Positions 46,179-55,231 of a stretch of 64,000 nucleotides of DNA are shown piece after piece (position 1 is the stretch's first letter; each line of letters begins with the position of its first letter). The translations under genes were made by a program, and so were the position numbers. The DNA comes from Vreelandella stevensii S18214 (GTDB lineage: Bacteria; Pseudomonadota; Gammaproteobacteria; Pseudomonadales; Halomonadaceae). The notes beneath the pieces are model-generated. The model worked only from the letters and a program-made list of their open reading frames with translations, was not told the origin of the DNA and did not search any database. The stretch covers positions 1 through 64,000 of the forward strand of contig NZ_AJTS01000030.1 in assembly GCF_000275725.1 (NCBI RefSeq), given 5' to 3'.

Positions 46179-47021
46179 TCAGGCCACGTCATCCTGCTGC
46201 ATCTGAGCCACCCGCCTGGCCTCGCTGCGGCGCATGAAGTACCACGCCAGCAGCGTCGCCAACGAGACGGTCAGAATGATCAGCGTGGCCAAGGCATTGA
46301 TCTTGGGCGAGACGCCCATGCGCACGGAGGAGAACACCACCATGGGCAGCGTATTGGCTCCCGGGCCTGATACGAAGCTGGCGATCACCAGGTCATCCAG
46401 CGACAGCGTGAACGCCAGCAGCCAGCCTGCCGCCAGAGCAGGCGCAATGACCGGCAGCGTCACGCTGAAGAATGTCTTGACCGGCGGCGAGCCAAGGTCC
46501 ATGGCCGCCTCTTCGATGGAACGATCCAGCTCCCGGAGACGCGCCGACACCACCACCGCCACATAGGCACTGCAGAACGTGGTGTGGGCAATCCATATCG
46601 TCGCCATCCCCCGGTCCGCGGGCCAGCCAATCAGTTGCGCCATCTGCACGAACAGCAGCAGCAGGGAAAGCCCGGTGATCACCTCAGGCATGACCAGCGG
46701 TGCCGTCACCATACTGGAAAGCGCCGTCTTGCCTCGAAAATGGCCATAGCGGGTCATCACGAAAGCCGCCACCGTGCCCAGGCACACCGCCATGCTGGCA
46801 GCGAAAAAGGCGATCTTGAGACTGGTCCATACCGCCGAGAGAATCTGCCGATCCCGGAACAGCTCGCCGTACCAGTGGGTCGAGAAACCCGCCCACACCG
46901 TCACCAGGCGCGATGAGTTGAACGAGTAGAACACCAGCACGAACATCGGCAGATAGAGAAACAGCAGGCCAAGCACCAGCATCACTGTGGTAAAGCTGGG
47001 GCGCCGAGAGGACGTCATCAT
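46179..47021 (-). CDS. potI: Putrescine ABC transporter permease PotI
   Basis: 280 residues from the ATG at 47021, overlapping the potH stop as ATGA; the longer frame to 47117 lies inside potH. About six helices; EAA loop 'IEEAAMDLGSPPVKTFFSV'. 'FTLSLDDLVIASFVSGPGAN' is characteristic of PotI/PotC permeases. It forms the membrane channel with PotH. Confidence 0.95.
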   Translation of the reverse strand: MMTSSRRPSFTTVMLVLGLLFLYLPMFVLVFYSFNSSRLVTVWAGFSTHWYGELFRDRQILSAVWTSLKIAFFAASMAVCLGTVAAFVMTRYGHFRGKTALSSMVTAPLVMPEVITGLSLLLLFVQMAQLIGWPADRGMATIWIAHTTFCSAYVAVVVSARLRELDRSIEEAAMDLGSPPVKTFFSVTLPVIAPALAAGWLLAFTLSLDDLVIASFVSGPGANTLPMVVFSSVRMGVSPKINALATLIILTVSLATLLAWYFMRRSEARRVAQMQQDDVA

Positions 47022-47929
47022 TGTTCGAGCTCCCGTGACTGGTAGCGGTGGAACCATACAATGGGGATCAACAACAGCAGCAACATGACCATCGCCAGCG
47101 CTGCGGCCACCGGCCAATCACGATTCAGGAAGAACTCTTCCCAAAGCACCTTGCCGATCATCAGGGTATCAGGCCCTCCCAACAGCTCAGGGATCACGAA
47201 CTCACCCACTGCAGGAATGAATACCAGCATGGAACCCGCCACGATGCCCCCCATGGAAAGCGGCAGAGTGACTTTCAGGAAAGTATTCAATTTACGCGAC
47301 CCCAGGTCAGAGGCCGCTTCCAATAGCGATGTATCCAGACGCGTCAGATGGGCATACAGCGGTAGCACCATGAACGGCAGGTAGGCATACACGATGCCCA
47401 CGACGACCGCAAACTGGGTATTCATCATGCGTAGCGGCGAGTCGATGAGGCCGATGCTCAGCAGCAGATTGTTGATCAGGCCATTGTTGCTGAGTATGCC
47501 CATCCACGCATACACGCGGATCAGAAACGACGTCCAGGAGGGCAGCATCACCAGCAGCAGCAGAATCAACTGCCAGCGCCCCGGGGCACGGGCCATGGCA
47601 TAGGCCATGGGATAACCGAGCAGCAAGCACACCAGCGTGGCGGTAAATGCTGTCTTGATGGAGCCCCAGTAAGCCGCGACATACAGCGAGTCAGAGAGCA
47701 AGAACAGATAGTTGCCGACATTGAGAAAGATACTCAGGGTTTGATCGGCATACTCGACCAGCGGCCCGTAGGGAGGAATGGCAATCGCCCCTTCGGCAAG
47801 GCTGATCTTGAGCACCAACGCAAAGGGCAGCAAAAAGAACAGCGTGAGCCACACCAGCGGGAATGCGATTACCGCACGCCGCCCCAGCTGTAGACGCTTG
47901 ATCATGCCGGTAAAGCCAGATGGCATCAT
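47018..47929 (-). CDS. potH: Putrescine ABC transporter permease PotH
   Basis: 303 residues from the ATG at 47929, 10 bp after AAGGAG (the open frame begins with a TTG at 47938 that is too close to that site). Conserved: 'LPSWTSFLIRVYAWMGILSN', EAA loop 'LLEAASDLGSRKLNTFLKV' and 'FIPAVGEFVIPELLGGPDTL'. Third gene of potFGHI. Confidence 0.95.
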   Translation of the reverse strand: MMPSGFTGMIKRLQLGRRAVIAFPLVWLTLFFLLPFALVLKISLAEGAIAIPPYGPLVEYADQTLSIFLNVGNYLFLLSDSLYVAAYWGSIKTAFTATLVCLLLGYPMAYAMARAPGRWQLILLLLVMLPSWTSFLIRVYAWMGILSNNGLINNLLLSIGLIDSPLRMMNTQFAVVVGIVYAYLPFMVLPLYAHLTRLDTSLLEAASDLGSRKLNTFLKVTLPLSMGGIVAGSMLVFIPAVGEFVIPELLGGPDTLMIGKVLWEEFFLNRDWPVAAALAMVMLLLLLIPIVWFHRYQSRELEQ

Positions 47930-47960
47930 GGTAGGCAATCTCCTTCAAGAGACCGAATCA

Positions 47961-49142
47961 TCAGCGATTCAGCACGATAGCGCTGTGATCTTCCCAATAA
48001 ACGTACACGCTATCCTCCCAGGTGGGACGATCACCGCGCCGCTCCGTGTTGGCCATGCTCACCTTGATCAACTTGCCCGAGGCCGTACGCACGTAATACA
48101 GCGAATACCCCCCCAGATAGGCAATGTCGTCCACCTTGCCGGCCTCCCAGTTGTACTCACCGACAGGCTGTTCACGGGTCAGCCAGATTTTCTCGGGCCG
48201 CAGGGCTGCCCATACTCGACGGTCCACCGCCTGGGTGGTGATCCCGTGGTCGAGATAGATCGGCCGTGAAAGCGCAGGGCTGGCGATGCGGCAATGATCC
48301 GCCGCGTCTTCGATGATCTCCCCTTCGAACAGGTTCACGGTACCGACGAATTCCGCCACCATGCGACTGGCGGGGCTTTCGTAAATATCGACCGGAGAGC
48401 CCACCTGCTCGATCCAGCCATCGGCCATGATCGCCACACGGTCCGCCATGGTCATGGCTTCTTCCTGATCGTGGGTCACCATGATGCAGGTAACGCCTAC
48501 CTGTTCGATGATCTCGACCACTTCCAGCTGCATTTCCGTGCGCAGCTTCTTGTCGAGAGCGCCCATGGGCTCGTCCAGCAGCAAGAGCTTCGGCCGTTTG
48601 GCCAGCGAACGCGCCAAGGCCACTCGCTGGCGCTGGCCGCCGGAAAGCTGATGCGGCTTGCGCTTGGCAAAGCGTTCCATATGCACCAGCTTCAGCATCT
48701 GGGCCACTCGCGCCTCGATATCCGCCTTGGGGAGCTTGTCCTGTTTCAGCCCGAAGGCGATGTTCTGCGCCACCGTCATATGCGGAAACAGCGCATAGGA
48801 TTGAAACATCATGTTGATCGGGCGCTTGTGCGGCGGCATGTCGGTAATGTTTTCGCCACTCAGCAGGATGCGACCTTCGCTCGGCGTCTCGAAGCCCGCC
48901 AGCATGCGCAGCAGGGTCGACTTGCCAGACCCCGAGCCCCCCAACAGGGCGAAGATTTCGCCGCGTTTGACCTGCAAATTCACGTCATCCACCGCCAGCG
49001 CGTCATCGAAGCGCTTGCTCAGGCGTTTGACTTCCAACACGATATCCTCGGCAAAACGGGGTGCCTTTCCCTGTGGTCTCAGCGACGGGGGAATGGCAGA
49101 TGACGAGGATGAAGTGTCGTTCGACAGGGGCGTAGTGACCAT
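47961..49142 (-). CDS. potG: Putrescine ABC transporter ATPase PotG
   Basis: 393 residues. Walker A 'LGGSGSGKSTLLRMLAGFE', signature 'LSGGQRQRVALARSLAKRP', Walker B 'LLLLDEPMGALDKKLR' and switch '[10 protein letters not shown]'. A C-terminal TOBE domain follows ('ALRPEKIWLTREQP'). A Ser-rich N-terminal extension of ~30 residues precedes the ATPase core, as in E. coli PotG. It is separated from potF by a stem-loop. Confidence 0.95.
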   Translation of the reverse strand: MVTTPLSNDTSSSSSAIPPSLRPQGKAPRFAEDIVLEVKRLSKRFDDALAVDDVNLQVKRGEIFALLGGSGSGKSTLLRMLAGFETPSEGRILLSGENITDMPPHKRPINMMFQSYALFPHMTVAQNIAFGLKQDKLPKADIEARVAQMLKLVHMERFAKRKPHQLSGGQRQRVALARSLAKRPKLLLLDEPMGALDKKLRTEMQLEVVEIIEQVGVTCIMVTHDQEEAMTMADRVAIMADGWIEQVGSPVDIYESPASRMVAEFVGTVNLFEGEIIEDAADHCRIASPALSRPIYLDHGITTQAVDRRVWAALRPEKIWLTREQPVGEYNWEAGKVDDIAYLGGYSLYYVRTASGKLIKVSMANTERRGDRPTWEDSVYVYWEDHSAIVLNR

Positions 49143-49191
49143 TCGCCACTCCCATCAAAAGGCCCGAGAAGCCGGGCGATAAAAGACGAAC

Positions 49192-49219
49192 AGCGAGCCA
49201 GGCAACTGCCCGGCTCGCT
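49192..49219 (-). terminator. Strong stem-loop between potF and potG
   Basis: AGCGAGCC-a-GGCA-AC-TGCC-c-GGCTCGCT forms a 12-bp stem with one internal mismatch, 18 bp past the potF stop on the reverse strand. Read in that direction it is followed by a loose T-rich stretch. It may lower readthrough into potGHI or protect the potF mRNA end. Confidence 0.6.
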
Positions 49220-49236
49220 GTCAGGCAGGGGTCAGC

Positions 49237-50340
49237 TTAGCGACCAGACTTGACGCGGTTCCAGATACGAGTACGCGCACGCAGCACGTCCTGCGGCTTT
49301 TCCGCCTGAACGTACAGGTTCTGCATGACGTCTGCATCCGGATAAACCGCAGGGTCATTCAGCAGCTCCTCGGAAAGGAACTCGTTCGCGGCCAGGTTGG
49401 GGTTGGCGTAGCTAACGTACTCGCTAATCTCGGCGGCAATTTCCGGGTCGAGAATAAAGTTGATGAACGCATGGGCGTTCTCGGGGTTAGGCGCATCGGC
49501 CGGCACGGCCATCATGTCGAACCACAGCGCAGCGCCCTCTTTCGGGATGCTGTAAGCGATGGTGAAGTCACGCCCCGCCTCTTCAGCTCGGTCTGCTGCC
49601 TGGAACACGTCGCCCGAGTAGCCAGCCGCGACGCAGATTTCGCCATTGGCGAGATCCGAGATATAGCGCGAAGAGTGGAAGTAAGTGACGTGGTTGCGTA
49701 CGGCCGCAATCACTTGCCCGGCGGTTTCGATGTCCTCCAGGTTTTCACTCAGCGGGTCGCCGCCCGAGTAGGCAATGGCCGGCGAGAGCATTTCGTCTGC
49801 CGAGTCCATCATGGAGATGCCGCAACCGGCCGCATGCAGAGCCGCGGTAATTTCCGGATCAAAGAGCAGTGCCCAGCTATCCACCGGGGCATCGTCACCG
49901 AGAATCTCCTTCACTCGCTCGACATTGTAGCCAATGCCATTGGTGCCCCACATGTAGGGGATGGAGTACTGGCTGCCCTCATCGATGGCTTCCAGGTTGG
50001 CCATCAACTCCGGGTTGAGGTTTTCGAAGTTGGGCAGCTGCTCGTGGTCGAGGGGCTGGAACACCCCCGCTCTGGCTTGACGGGTAAAGTAGTAGTTGGA
50101 GGGTACGACCACATCGTAGCCCGAGCGGCCAGACAGCAGCGCCGCATCGAGGATCTCGTTACTGTCGTAGACATCGTAGGTCACGGAGATACCGGTGCGC
50201 TCGGTGAATTTCTCCAGCGTTTCCGGCGCAATGTAGTCGGACCAGTTGTATACCCGCACTTCATTGCCGTGAGCAGTCCCGGCCGCTACGGCAAAAGCCA
50301 ACGCCGTAACGGCCACTGAACGTTTTGGGATGTTCCCCAT
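49237..50340 (-). CDS. potF: Putrescine-binding periplasmic protein PotF
   Basis: 367 residues with a signal peptide ('LAFAVAAGTAHG'). 'VRVYNWSDYIAPETLEKF' and 'VTYDVYDSNEILDAALLSGR', then 'YDVVVPSNYYFTRQ', are the conserved polyamine-pocket lobe. 'SIPYMWGTNGIGYNV' and 'GYSGDVFQAADRAEE' also fit PotF. It heads the operon and delivers putrescine to PotGHI. Confidence 0.95.
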   Translation of the reverse strand: MGNIPKRSVAVTALAFAVAAGTAHGNEVRVYNWSDYIAPETLEKFTERTGISVTYDVYDSNEILDAALLSGRSGYDVVVPSNYYFTRQARAGVFQPLDHEQLPNFENLNPELMANLEAIDEGSQYSIPYMWGTNGIGYNVERVKEILGDDAPVDSWALLFDPEITAALHAAGCGISMMDSADEMLSPAIAYSGGDPLSENLEDIETAGQVIAAVRNHVTYFHSSRYISDLANGEICVAAGYSGDVFQAADRAEEAGRDFTIAYSIPKEGAALWFDMMAVPADAPNPENAHAFINFILDPEIAAEISEYVSYANPNLAANEFLSEELLNDPAVYPDADVMQNLYVQAEKPQDVLRARTRIWNRVKSGR

Positions 50341-50616
50341 CTAGCTACTCCTTATCTCGAAAATCTGCCTGGGCTCGAAAGCCTACCCGGTCTCGAAAGT
50401 TCACTTGTTTCAACAGCGCCCGGCCCGCGGGTCTGCCGCATCAGGCAACGGTCATGGTGGCCACTTTTTCTACTCGTTTGCCGCTGCTGAAAAACAGCTT
50501 AGGCCATTCTGCTGACCGTGCGAATTTTGCGGCGCAGCGACGTCCATCGCAAGTCCAAGTGAAAAATTCTTGCATTACCCTGTTGGTGACCCCACATCCA
50601 AGGGCGCAGGCAAACT
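50341..50616. other. Intergenic region between divergent potF and ahpC
   Basis: It holds the reverse promoter of potF and the upstream part of the ahpC control region. I see no gene; a 138-codon open frame here reads as non-protein text. Confidence 0.5.
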
Positions 50617-50653
50617 ATAGACCTTGGCTATTGGCAGCATCATTTTTTCCAAT
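50617..50653 (+). promoter_or_regulatory. Putative OxyR-binding site upstream of ahpC
   Basis: ATAG-N7-CTAT-N7-ATCA-N7-CAAT at 50617-50653 follows the OxyR consensus ATAG-N7-CTAT-N7-ATAG-N7-CTAT. The first two tetramers match perfectly and the last two partly. It is 79 bp before the ahpC start, a typical activator distance. Confidence 0.6.
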
Positions 50654-50731
50654 TTTAGCTATTAGTCGTAGTTCGCTAATATGTTCAGCAACTTTTCCAA
50701 CTACCATTCACTCACTGCGGAGATGTTTTCA

Positions 50732-51295
50732 ATGTCTTTGATCAATACTGAAGTAAAACCGTTTAAAGCGACTGCTTACCTGAACGGCGAGTTCGTTGAC
50801 GTTACTGAAGCGGATCTGAAAGGTCAGTGGTCAGTGTTCTTCTTCTACCCCGCTGACTTCACCTTCGTATGCCCCACGGAGCTTGGTGATCTGGCCGACA
50901 ACTACGAAGCCTTCAAGAAGCTGGGCGTCGAGATCTACAGCGTCTCCACCGACACCCACTTCACCCACAAGGCGTGGCACGACAGCTCCGAGACCATTGG
51001 TAAGCTGCAGTACCCGATGATTGCCGATCCGACCCTGCAAATTTCACGCAACTTCGAAGTACTGATCGAAGAAGCTGGCCTGGCCGAGCGCGGTACTTTC
51101 GTTGTCGACCCCGACGGCAAGATCCAGATCGTCGAAATCAACGCGGGCAACATCGGTCGTAACGCCGAAGAGCTGCTGCGCAAGGTCAAGGCCGCCCAGT
51201 ACGTTCGCGCCAACCCGAACGAAGTGTGCCCGGCCAAATGGAAAGAAGGCGAAGAGACTCTGGCCCCGTCTCTGGACCTCGTAGGCAAGATCTAA
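50732..51295 (+). CDS. ahpC: Alkyl hydroperoxide reductase subunit C (peroxiredoxin)
   Basis: 187 residues from the ATG at 50732 (GGAG 9 bp before). Typical 2-Cys peroxiredoxin: peroxidatic Cys in '[19 protein letters not shown]', and resolving Cys in '[11 protein letters not shown]' near the C-terminus. It reduces H2O2 and organic peroxides and is recycled by AhpF, encoded downstream beyond a terminator-like hairpin. Probably induced by OxyR. Confidence 0.97.
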   Translation: MSLINTEVKPFKATAYLNGEFVDVTEADLKGQWSVFFFYPADFTFVCPTELGDLADNYEAFKKLGVEIYSVSTDTHFTHKAWHDSSETIGKLQYPMIADPTLQISRNFEVLIEEAGLAERGTFVVDPDGKIQIVEINAGNIGRNAEELLRKVKAAQYVRANPNEVCPAKWKEGEETLAPSLDLVGKI

Positions 51296-51338
51296 ACGCC
51301 TACCGTTGCCGACCCGGCGCGTGTCGGTCGGCAGCATC

Positions 51339-51369
51339 ACACCCGGGCATGTCCCGGGTGTCTTTTTTT
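51339..51369 (+). terminator. Terminator between ahpC and ahpF
   Basis: ACACCCGGG (51339-51347) and CCCGGGTGT (51353-51361) form a perfect 9-bp stem, followed by C and seven Ts. It would end most ahpC transcripts. Confidence 0.85.
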
Positions 51370-51482
51370 CAGCACCCTGTTAATGCATCCCTGTTTTCCC
51401 ACACGCTTGCCCCTTATCGCATACCCAAGGCTGGCGTGCCTGGTCGAGAACGTTCTACTGCTGACTACGAGGAACCACTGTC

Positions 51483-53039
51483 ATGCTGGACGCCAATTTA
51501 AAGAATCAATTGAAAGCGTATCTGGAAAAAGTGACTCAGCCCTTCGAGATCGTTGCGTCCCTCGATGACGGTGCCAAGTCACGCGAGCTGCTGGGCCTGC
51601 TGGAAGACATCAGCAGCCTGAGCACTCAGATCACCCTCAAAACCGACGGCCAGGATGCGCGCAAGCCCTCCTTTGCTCTCAACCGTGCTGGCGAAGAGAC
51701 CGGCGTCGTGTTTGCGGGCATTCCCATGGGCCACGAATTCACGTCGCTGGTACTGGCGTTGCTGCAGGTCGGCGGACATCCGCCCAAAACGTCGCAAGAG
51801 CAGCTCGATCAAATCAAGGCGCTGGACGGCGAGATGTTGTTCGAGACCTACTACTCGCTCTCCTGTCAGAACTGCCCGGACGTCGTCCAGGCACTGAACC
51901 TGATGGCCATCTTCAACCCCAAGGTGCGCCACGTCGCCATCGACGGCGCCCTGTTTCAGGAGGAAGTCGAGGCCCGCGAAATCATGTCGGTGCCCAGCAT
52001 CTACCTCAACGGCAAGCCCTTCGACCAGGGTCGCATGACGCTGGAGCAGATCCTGGCCAAGGTGGATACCGGCGCAGCCGAGCGTGAAGCCAAGAAACTG
52101 AGTGACAAGGCAGCCTTCGACACGCTGGTCATCGGCGGCGGCCCGGCGGGCGCGTCAGCGGCCATCTACTCTGCGCGCAAGGGCATCAATACTGGCGTTG
52201 CCGCCGAGCGCTTCGGTGGTCAGGTGGCCGACACCATGGGGATCGAGAACTTCATCTCCGTGACCCATACCGAAGGTCCCAAGCTGGTCAGCGCCCTGGA
52301 AGAGCACGTCAAGCAGTACGAAGTGGACGTCATGAACCTGCAGCGTGCCACCGCCTTCAAAGCAGCAGAAACCGAAGGTAGCCTGCACGAAGTGACCTTC
52401 GAATCCGGCGCCAAGCTGAAAAGCAAGACCCTGGTACTGGCCACAGGCGCCCGCTGGCGGGAAATGAACGTGCCCGGCGAGCAGCAGTATCGCAACAAGG
52501 GCGTGGCCTACTGCCCTCACTGCGATGGCCCGCTGTTCAAGGGCAAGCGTGTCGCGGTCATTGGTGGCGGTAATTCAGGCGTCGAAGCAGCCATCGACCT
52601 GGCAGGCATCGTCGGCCATGTGACGCTGGTGGAGTTCATGGGTGAAATGCGCGCCGACGCCGTGCTGCAGAAGAAGCTCAAGAGCCTGCCCAACGTGGAT
52701 ATCGTGCTGAACGCGCAAACCACCGAAGTGACCGGTGATGGCAGCCGAGTCAACGGCCTGACCTACAAGGATCGCCAAACCGACGAAGTCAAGAACATCG
52801 CTCTGGAAGGCATCTTCGTACAGATCGGCCTGGTGCCCAATACCGAGTGGCTGAAGGGCTCCCCCATCGAGATGTCACCGCGTGGCGAAATCATCGTCGA
52901 CGCCCACGGCATGACCTCGGTGCCCGGCGTGTTTGCCGCAGGCGATGTCACCACCGTGCCCTACAAGCAGATCATCATTGCCATGGGTGAAGGCGCCAAA
53001 GCGTCGCTGGGCGCTTTCGATTACCTGATCCGCAACTGA
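51483..53039 (+). CDS. ahpF: Alkyl hydroperoxide reductase subunit F
   Basis: 518 residues. The N-terminal tandem-thioredoxin domain has the CxxC in '[17 protein letters not shown]'. The thioredoxin-reductase-like half has the FAD motif '[20 protein letters not shown]', redox centre '[16 protein letters not shown]' and NAD motif '[19 protein letters not shown]', then '[16 protein letters not shown]'. It moves electrons from NADH to AhpC. Confidence 0.97.
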   Translation: MLDANLKNQLKAYLEKVTQPFEIVASLDDGAKSRELLGLLEDISSLSTQITLKTDGQDARKPSFALNRAGEETGVVFAGIPMGHEFTSLVLALLQVGGHPPKTSQEQLDQIKALDGEMLFETYYSLSCQNCPDVVQALNLMAIFNPKVRHVAIDGALFQEEVEAREIMSVPSIYLNGKPFDQGRMTLEQILAKVDTGAAEREAKKLSDKAAFDTLVIGGGPAGASAAIYSARKGINTGVAAERFGGQVADTMGIENFISVTHTEGPKLVSALEEHVKQYEVDVMNLQRATAFKAAETEGSLHEVTFESGAKLKSKTLVLATGARWREMNVPGEQQYRNKGVAYCPHCDGPLFKGKRVAVIGGGNSGVEAAIDLAGIVGHVTLVEFMGEMRADAVLQKKLKSLPNVDIVLNAQTTEVTGDGSRVNGLTYKDRQTDEVKNIALEGIFVQIGLVPNTEWLKGSPIEMSPRGEIIVDAHGMTSVPGVFAAGDVTTVPYKQIIIAMGEGAKASLGAFDYLIRN

Positions 53040-53075
53040 TTCATCCGCCTATAAAAAGCAAAAGACCGTGACCAG

Positions 53076-53098
53076 GCCCGCCTATTCAGGCGGGCTTT
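53076..53098. terminator. Terminator of ahpF containing the moeB stop codon
   Basis: GCCCGCCT (53076-53083), loop ATTC, AGGCGGGC (53088-53095), then TTT. The convergent moeB stop TGA (53086-53088) lies in the loop. Confidence 0.7.
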
Positions 53099-53847
53099 CG
53101 CGTTCCGCACACCGGGCACGCCGGGTCACGCGGCACCTGGAAATGACGCCACTGCCCGCTGAGCCCGTCGAAGGCCGACAGCCCCTGGTGTGCCTTCCCT
53201 GCGCCGCTCAGTAGCTTGAAGGCTTCGACCGCTTGAAAGCAGCCAATCAATCCCACCAGGGGCGCCATGACGCCGCTCTCGGCACAGCTGAGGGCTTCGT
53301 CATCGCCAGCTTCCGGGGGATAGAGGCAGGCGTAGCAGGGGCTATCTGGCTGACGCGGGTCGAATACCGCCAGCTGGCCGGAAAAGCGAATAGCCGCCCC
53401 CGAGACCAGCGGCACACCGGCTCGCTGTGTCGCGGCATTGATGGCATAGCGGCTGCTAAACCGGTCGGTACAGTCCAGCACCACCTGGGCCGAGGCCACC
53501 AACTCTGCCAACAGCTCGCCTTCGGCGTGACGCTCGATGGCCACCACCTGGCATTCAGGGTTCAGTGCTTCAAGGCGCTGCTGCGCCGAACGCGCCTTGT
53601 TGAGCCCCAGGCTGGCCTGCTGGTGGGCTATCTGGCGCTGCAGGTTGGAAAGCTCTACATGGTCGGCGTCTACCAGAGTAATCCGCCCCACTCCCGCCGC
53701 AGCGAGATACAGCGCGGCTGGCGAGCCCAGCCCGCCAGCCCCGATAATCAAGGCGTGAGCGCTACGCAGTCGCTCCTGACCCTCGATATCCACTTCGGGC
53801 AGCATGATTTGGCGGCTGTAACGCAGCAGCGCCTGATCGTCCATCAT
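53086..53847 (-). CDS. moeB: MoeB/ThiF/HesA-family adenylyltransferase
   Basis: 253 residues. ATP-binding 'ALIIGAGGLGSPAALYLAAA', then 'ITLVDADHVELSNLQRQ' and 'DCTDRFSSRYAINAATQRAG'. Zinc ligands are in 'CYACLYPP' and the terminal 'CPVCG'; a Cys in 'ALSCAESGVMAPLVG' is at the transfer position. MoeB adenylates the C-terminus of MoaD for molybdopterin synthesis; ThiF-type activity on ThiS is the alternative. No rhodanese domain. The hemA-prfA-prmC-moeB order is common, here with an Lrp gene inserted. Confidence 0.9.
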   Translation of the reverse strand: MMDDQALLRYSRQIMLPEVDIEGQERLRSAHALIIGAGGLGSPAALYLAAAGVGRITLVDADHVELSNLQRQIAHQQASLGLNKARSAQQRLEALNPECQVVAIERHAEGELLAELVASAQVVLDCTDRFSSRYAINAATQRAGVPLVSGAAIRFSGQLAVFDPRQPDSPCYACLYPPEAGDDEALSCAESGVMAPLVGLIGCFQAVEAFKLLSGAGKAHQGLSAFDGLSGQWRHFQVPRDPACPVCGTRKPA

Positions 53848-53851
53848 TGGC

Positions 53852-54352
53852 TTACTTATCCTCGAATTCCTCGAAATCAGGAATGTGGAGATTGAAGCTC
53901 TCTTTTACCTCTTCCATCACCACATAGCTCTTGGACTCTTTCACCCCTGGCAGCGTCAATACCACATCCCCCAGCAGCTGGCGGTAAGCGGCCATTTCCG
54001 GAATACGGCATTTCAGGATGTAGTCGAACTGCCCGGACACCAGGTGGCACTCCTGAATTTGCGGCAGCTTTTCCACCGCGCGCCGAAACTCATCGAAGAC
54101 CGCAGGCGACTGGGTCTCCAGGCTGATCTCGACGAACACCAGCAGGTTCGCCTTCAGGGCGCGAGGGTCCAGAATGGCCTGGTAGCCACGAATGATACCG
54201 GCACGCTCCAGGCGCTTGACCCGCTCCAGACAAGGGGTTGTGGATAACCCAACTTCTGCGGCGAGATCCACGTAGGAAATACGCGCATTTTCCTGCAAAC
54301 AGCGAAGGATCTTGAGGTCGATACGGTCCAGCGTTCTATTTTTTGGTTTCAT
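53852..54352 (-). CDS. lrp: Lrp-family transcriptional regulator
   Basis: 166 residues from the ATG at 54352 (the frame extends to a TTG at 54364). HTH: 'LDRIDLKILRCLQENARISY', 'VGLSTTPCLERVKRLERAGI'. RAM domain: 'CHLVSGQFDYILKCRIPEMA' and 'LPGVKESKSYVVMEEVKES'. It is closer in text to global Lrp than to the island regulator. It lies 4 bp before moeB and 30 bp after prmC on the same strand, so it may be co-transcribed, though its role is probably independent. Confidence 0.9.
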   Translation of the reverse strand: MKPKNRTLDRIDLKILRCLQENARISYVDLAAEVGLSTTPCLERVKRLERAGIIRGYQAILDPRALKANLLVFVEISLETQSPAVFDEFRRAVEKLPQIQECHLVSGQFDYILKCRIPEMAAYRQLLGDVVLTLPGVKESKSYVVMEEVKESFNLHIPDFEEFEDK

Positions 54353-54382
54353 GGCAGGATCCAATACAAATGAATCAGGCAG

Positions 54383-55231
54383 TTATTCGAGGTGCCCTAG
54401 GGTAACCCGTTCATGGCCACCCATGTCTTGCACGCTTTCAACGCTTTGATAGCCCGCCGCCAACAGTGCCTCACGCACACTGGCCGCCTGCTGGTAGCCA
54501 TGCTCCATTGCCAGGCAGCCACCAGGGGCCAGGTGGGCCTTGGCCGCCTCGATCACGTGGAGCAGGTCGGCCATGCCGTTGGCATCGGCAACCAGCGCCG
54601 AGTGCGGCTCGAAACGCACGTCGCCCTGGCTCAAATGCGGATCATCGGCCGCAATGTAAGGGGGATTACTGACGATGATATCGAAAGGCGGCTCCTCTGC
54701 CGGAGGCACGAACGCGCTGAGCCAATCACTCAACACAAACCGGGCATTGGTGATCCCCAATGCGTCGGCATTGCGCTCGGCCAGCGTCACGGCTCCGGGG
54801 CGAATGTCCGCACCGATGATCTGCCAACCCGGCTTTTCACTGGCCAGCGCCAGCGCAATGGCGCCCGTGCCCGTTCCCAGATCCAGTAGCCTGCCCACCG
54901 GGGCAGCGGCGCGAGAAAGCGCCACCTCCACCAGGGTTTCCGTGTCGGGCCTGGGAATCAGCGTGTCGGGCGACGTCGCCAGCCGCAGTCCCCAGAACTC
55001 TCGCTCACCGGTAAGATACGCCACCGGCTGCCCCTGGGCACGGGCGGCTACCAGCGCCTCGAAACGGGCTCGCTCCCAGGTGGGGCATTCGCGATCCCCC
55101 CAGGTATAGATCCACGTACGGCTGCACTGGGCAGCACAGCCCAGCAATACTTCGGCATCCAGCCGCGGCGTGGGCGAGCCTGCCTGCGTCAACCGCTGGG
55201 CCGCCTGTGACAGCAAGGCGTCGAAGGTCAT
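54383..55231 (-). CDS. prmC: Release-factor glutamine N5-methyltransferase
   Basis: 282 residues. SAM site 'RLLDLGTGTGAIALALASE', catalytic 'DIIVSNPPYIA' (NPPY binds the Gln side chain), and 'IPRPDTETLVEVAL'. It methylates the GGQ glutamine of RF1/RF2. Its start overlaps the prfA stop by one base, coupling it to a substrate gene. Confidence 0.97.
   Translation of the reverse strand: MTFDALLSQAAQRLTQAGSPTPRLDAEVLLGCAAQCSRTWIYTWGDRECPTWERARFEALVAARAQGQPVAYLTGEREFWGLRLATSPDTLIPRPDTETLVEVALSRAAAPVGRLLDLGTGTGAIALALASEKPGWQIIGADIRPGAVTLAERNADALGITNARFVLSDWLSAFVPPAEEPPFDIIVSNPPYIAADDPHLSQGDVRFEPHSALVADANGMADLLHVIEAAKAHLAPGGCLAMEHGYQQAASVREALLAAGYQSVESVQDMGGHERVTLGHLE

Noticed and set aside
50325-50741. 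138-codon open frame upstream of ahpC
   Set aside because: Overlaps the potF start region and the putative OxyR site, and has no protein-like composition or plausible ribosome site.
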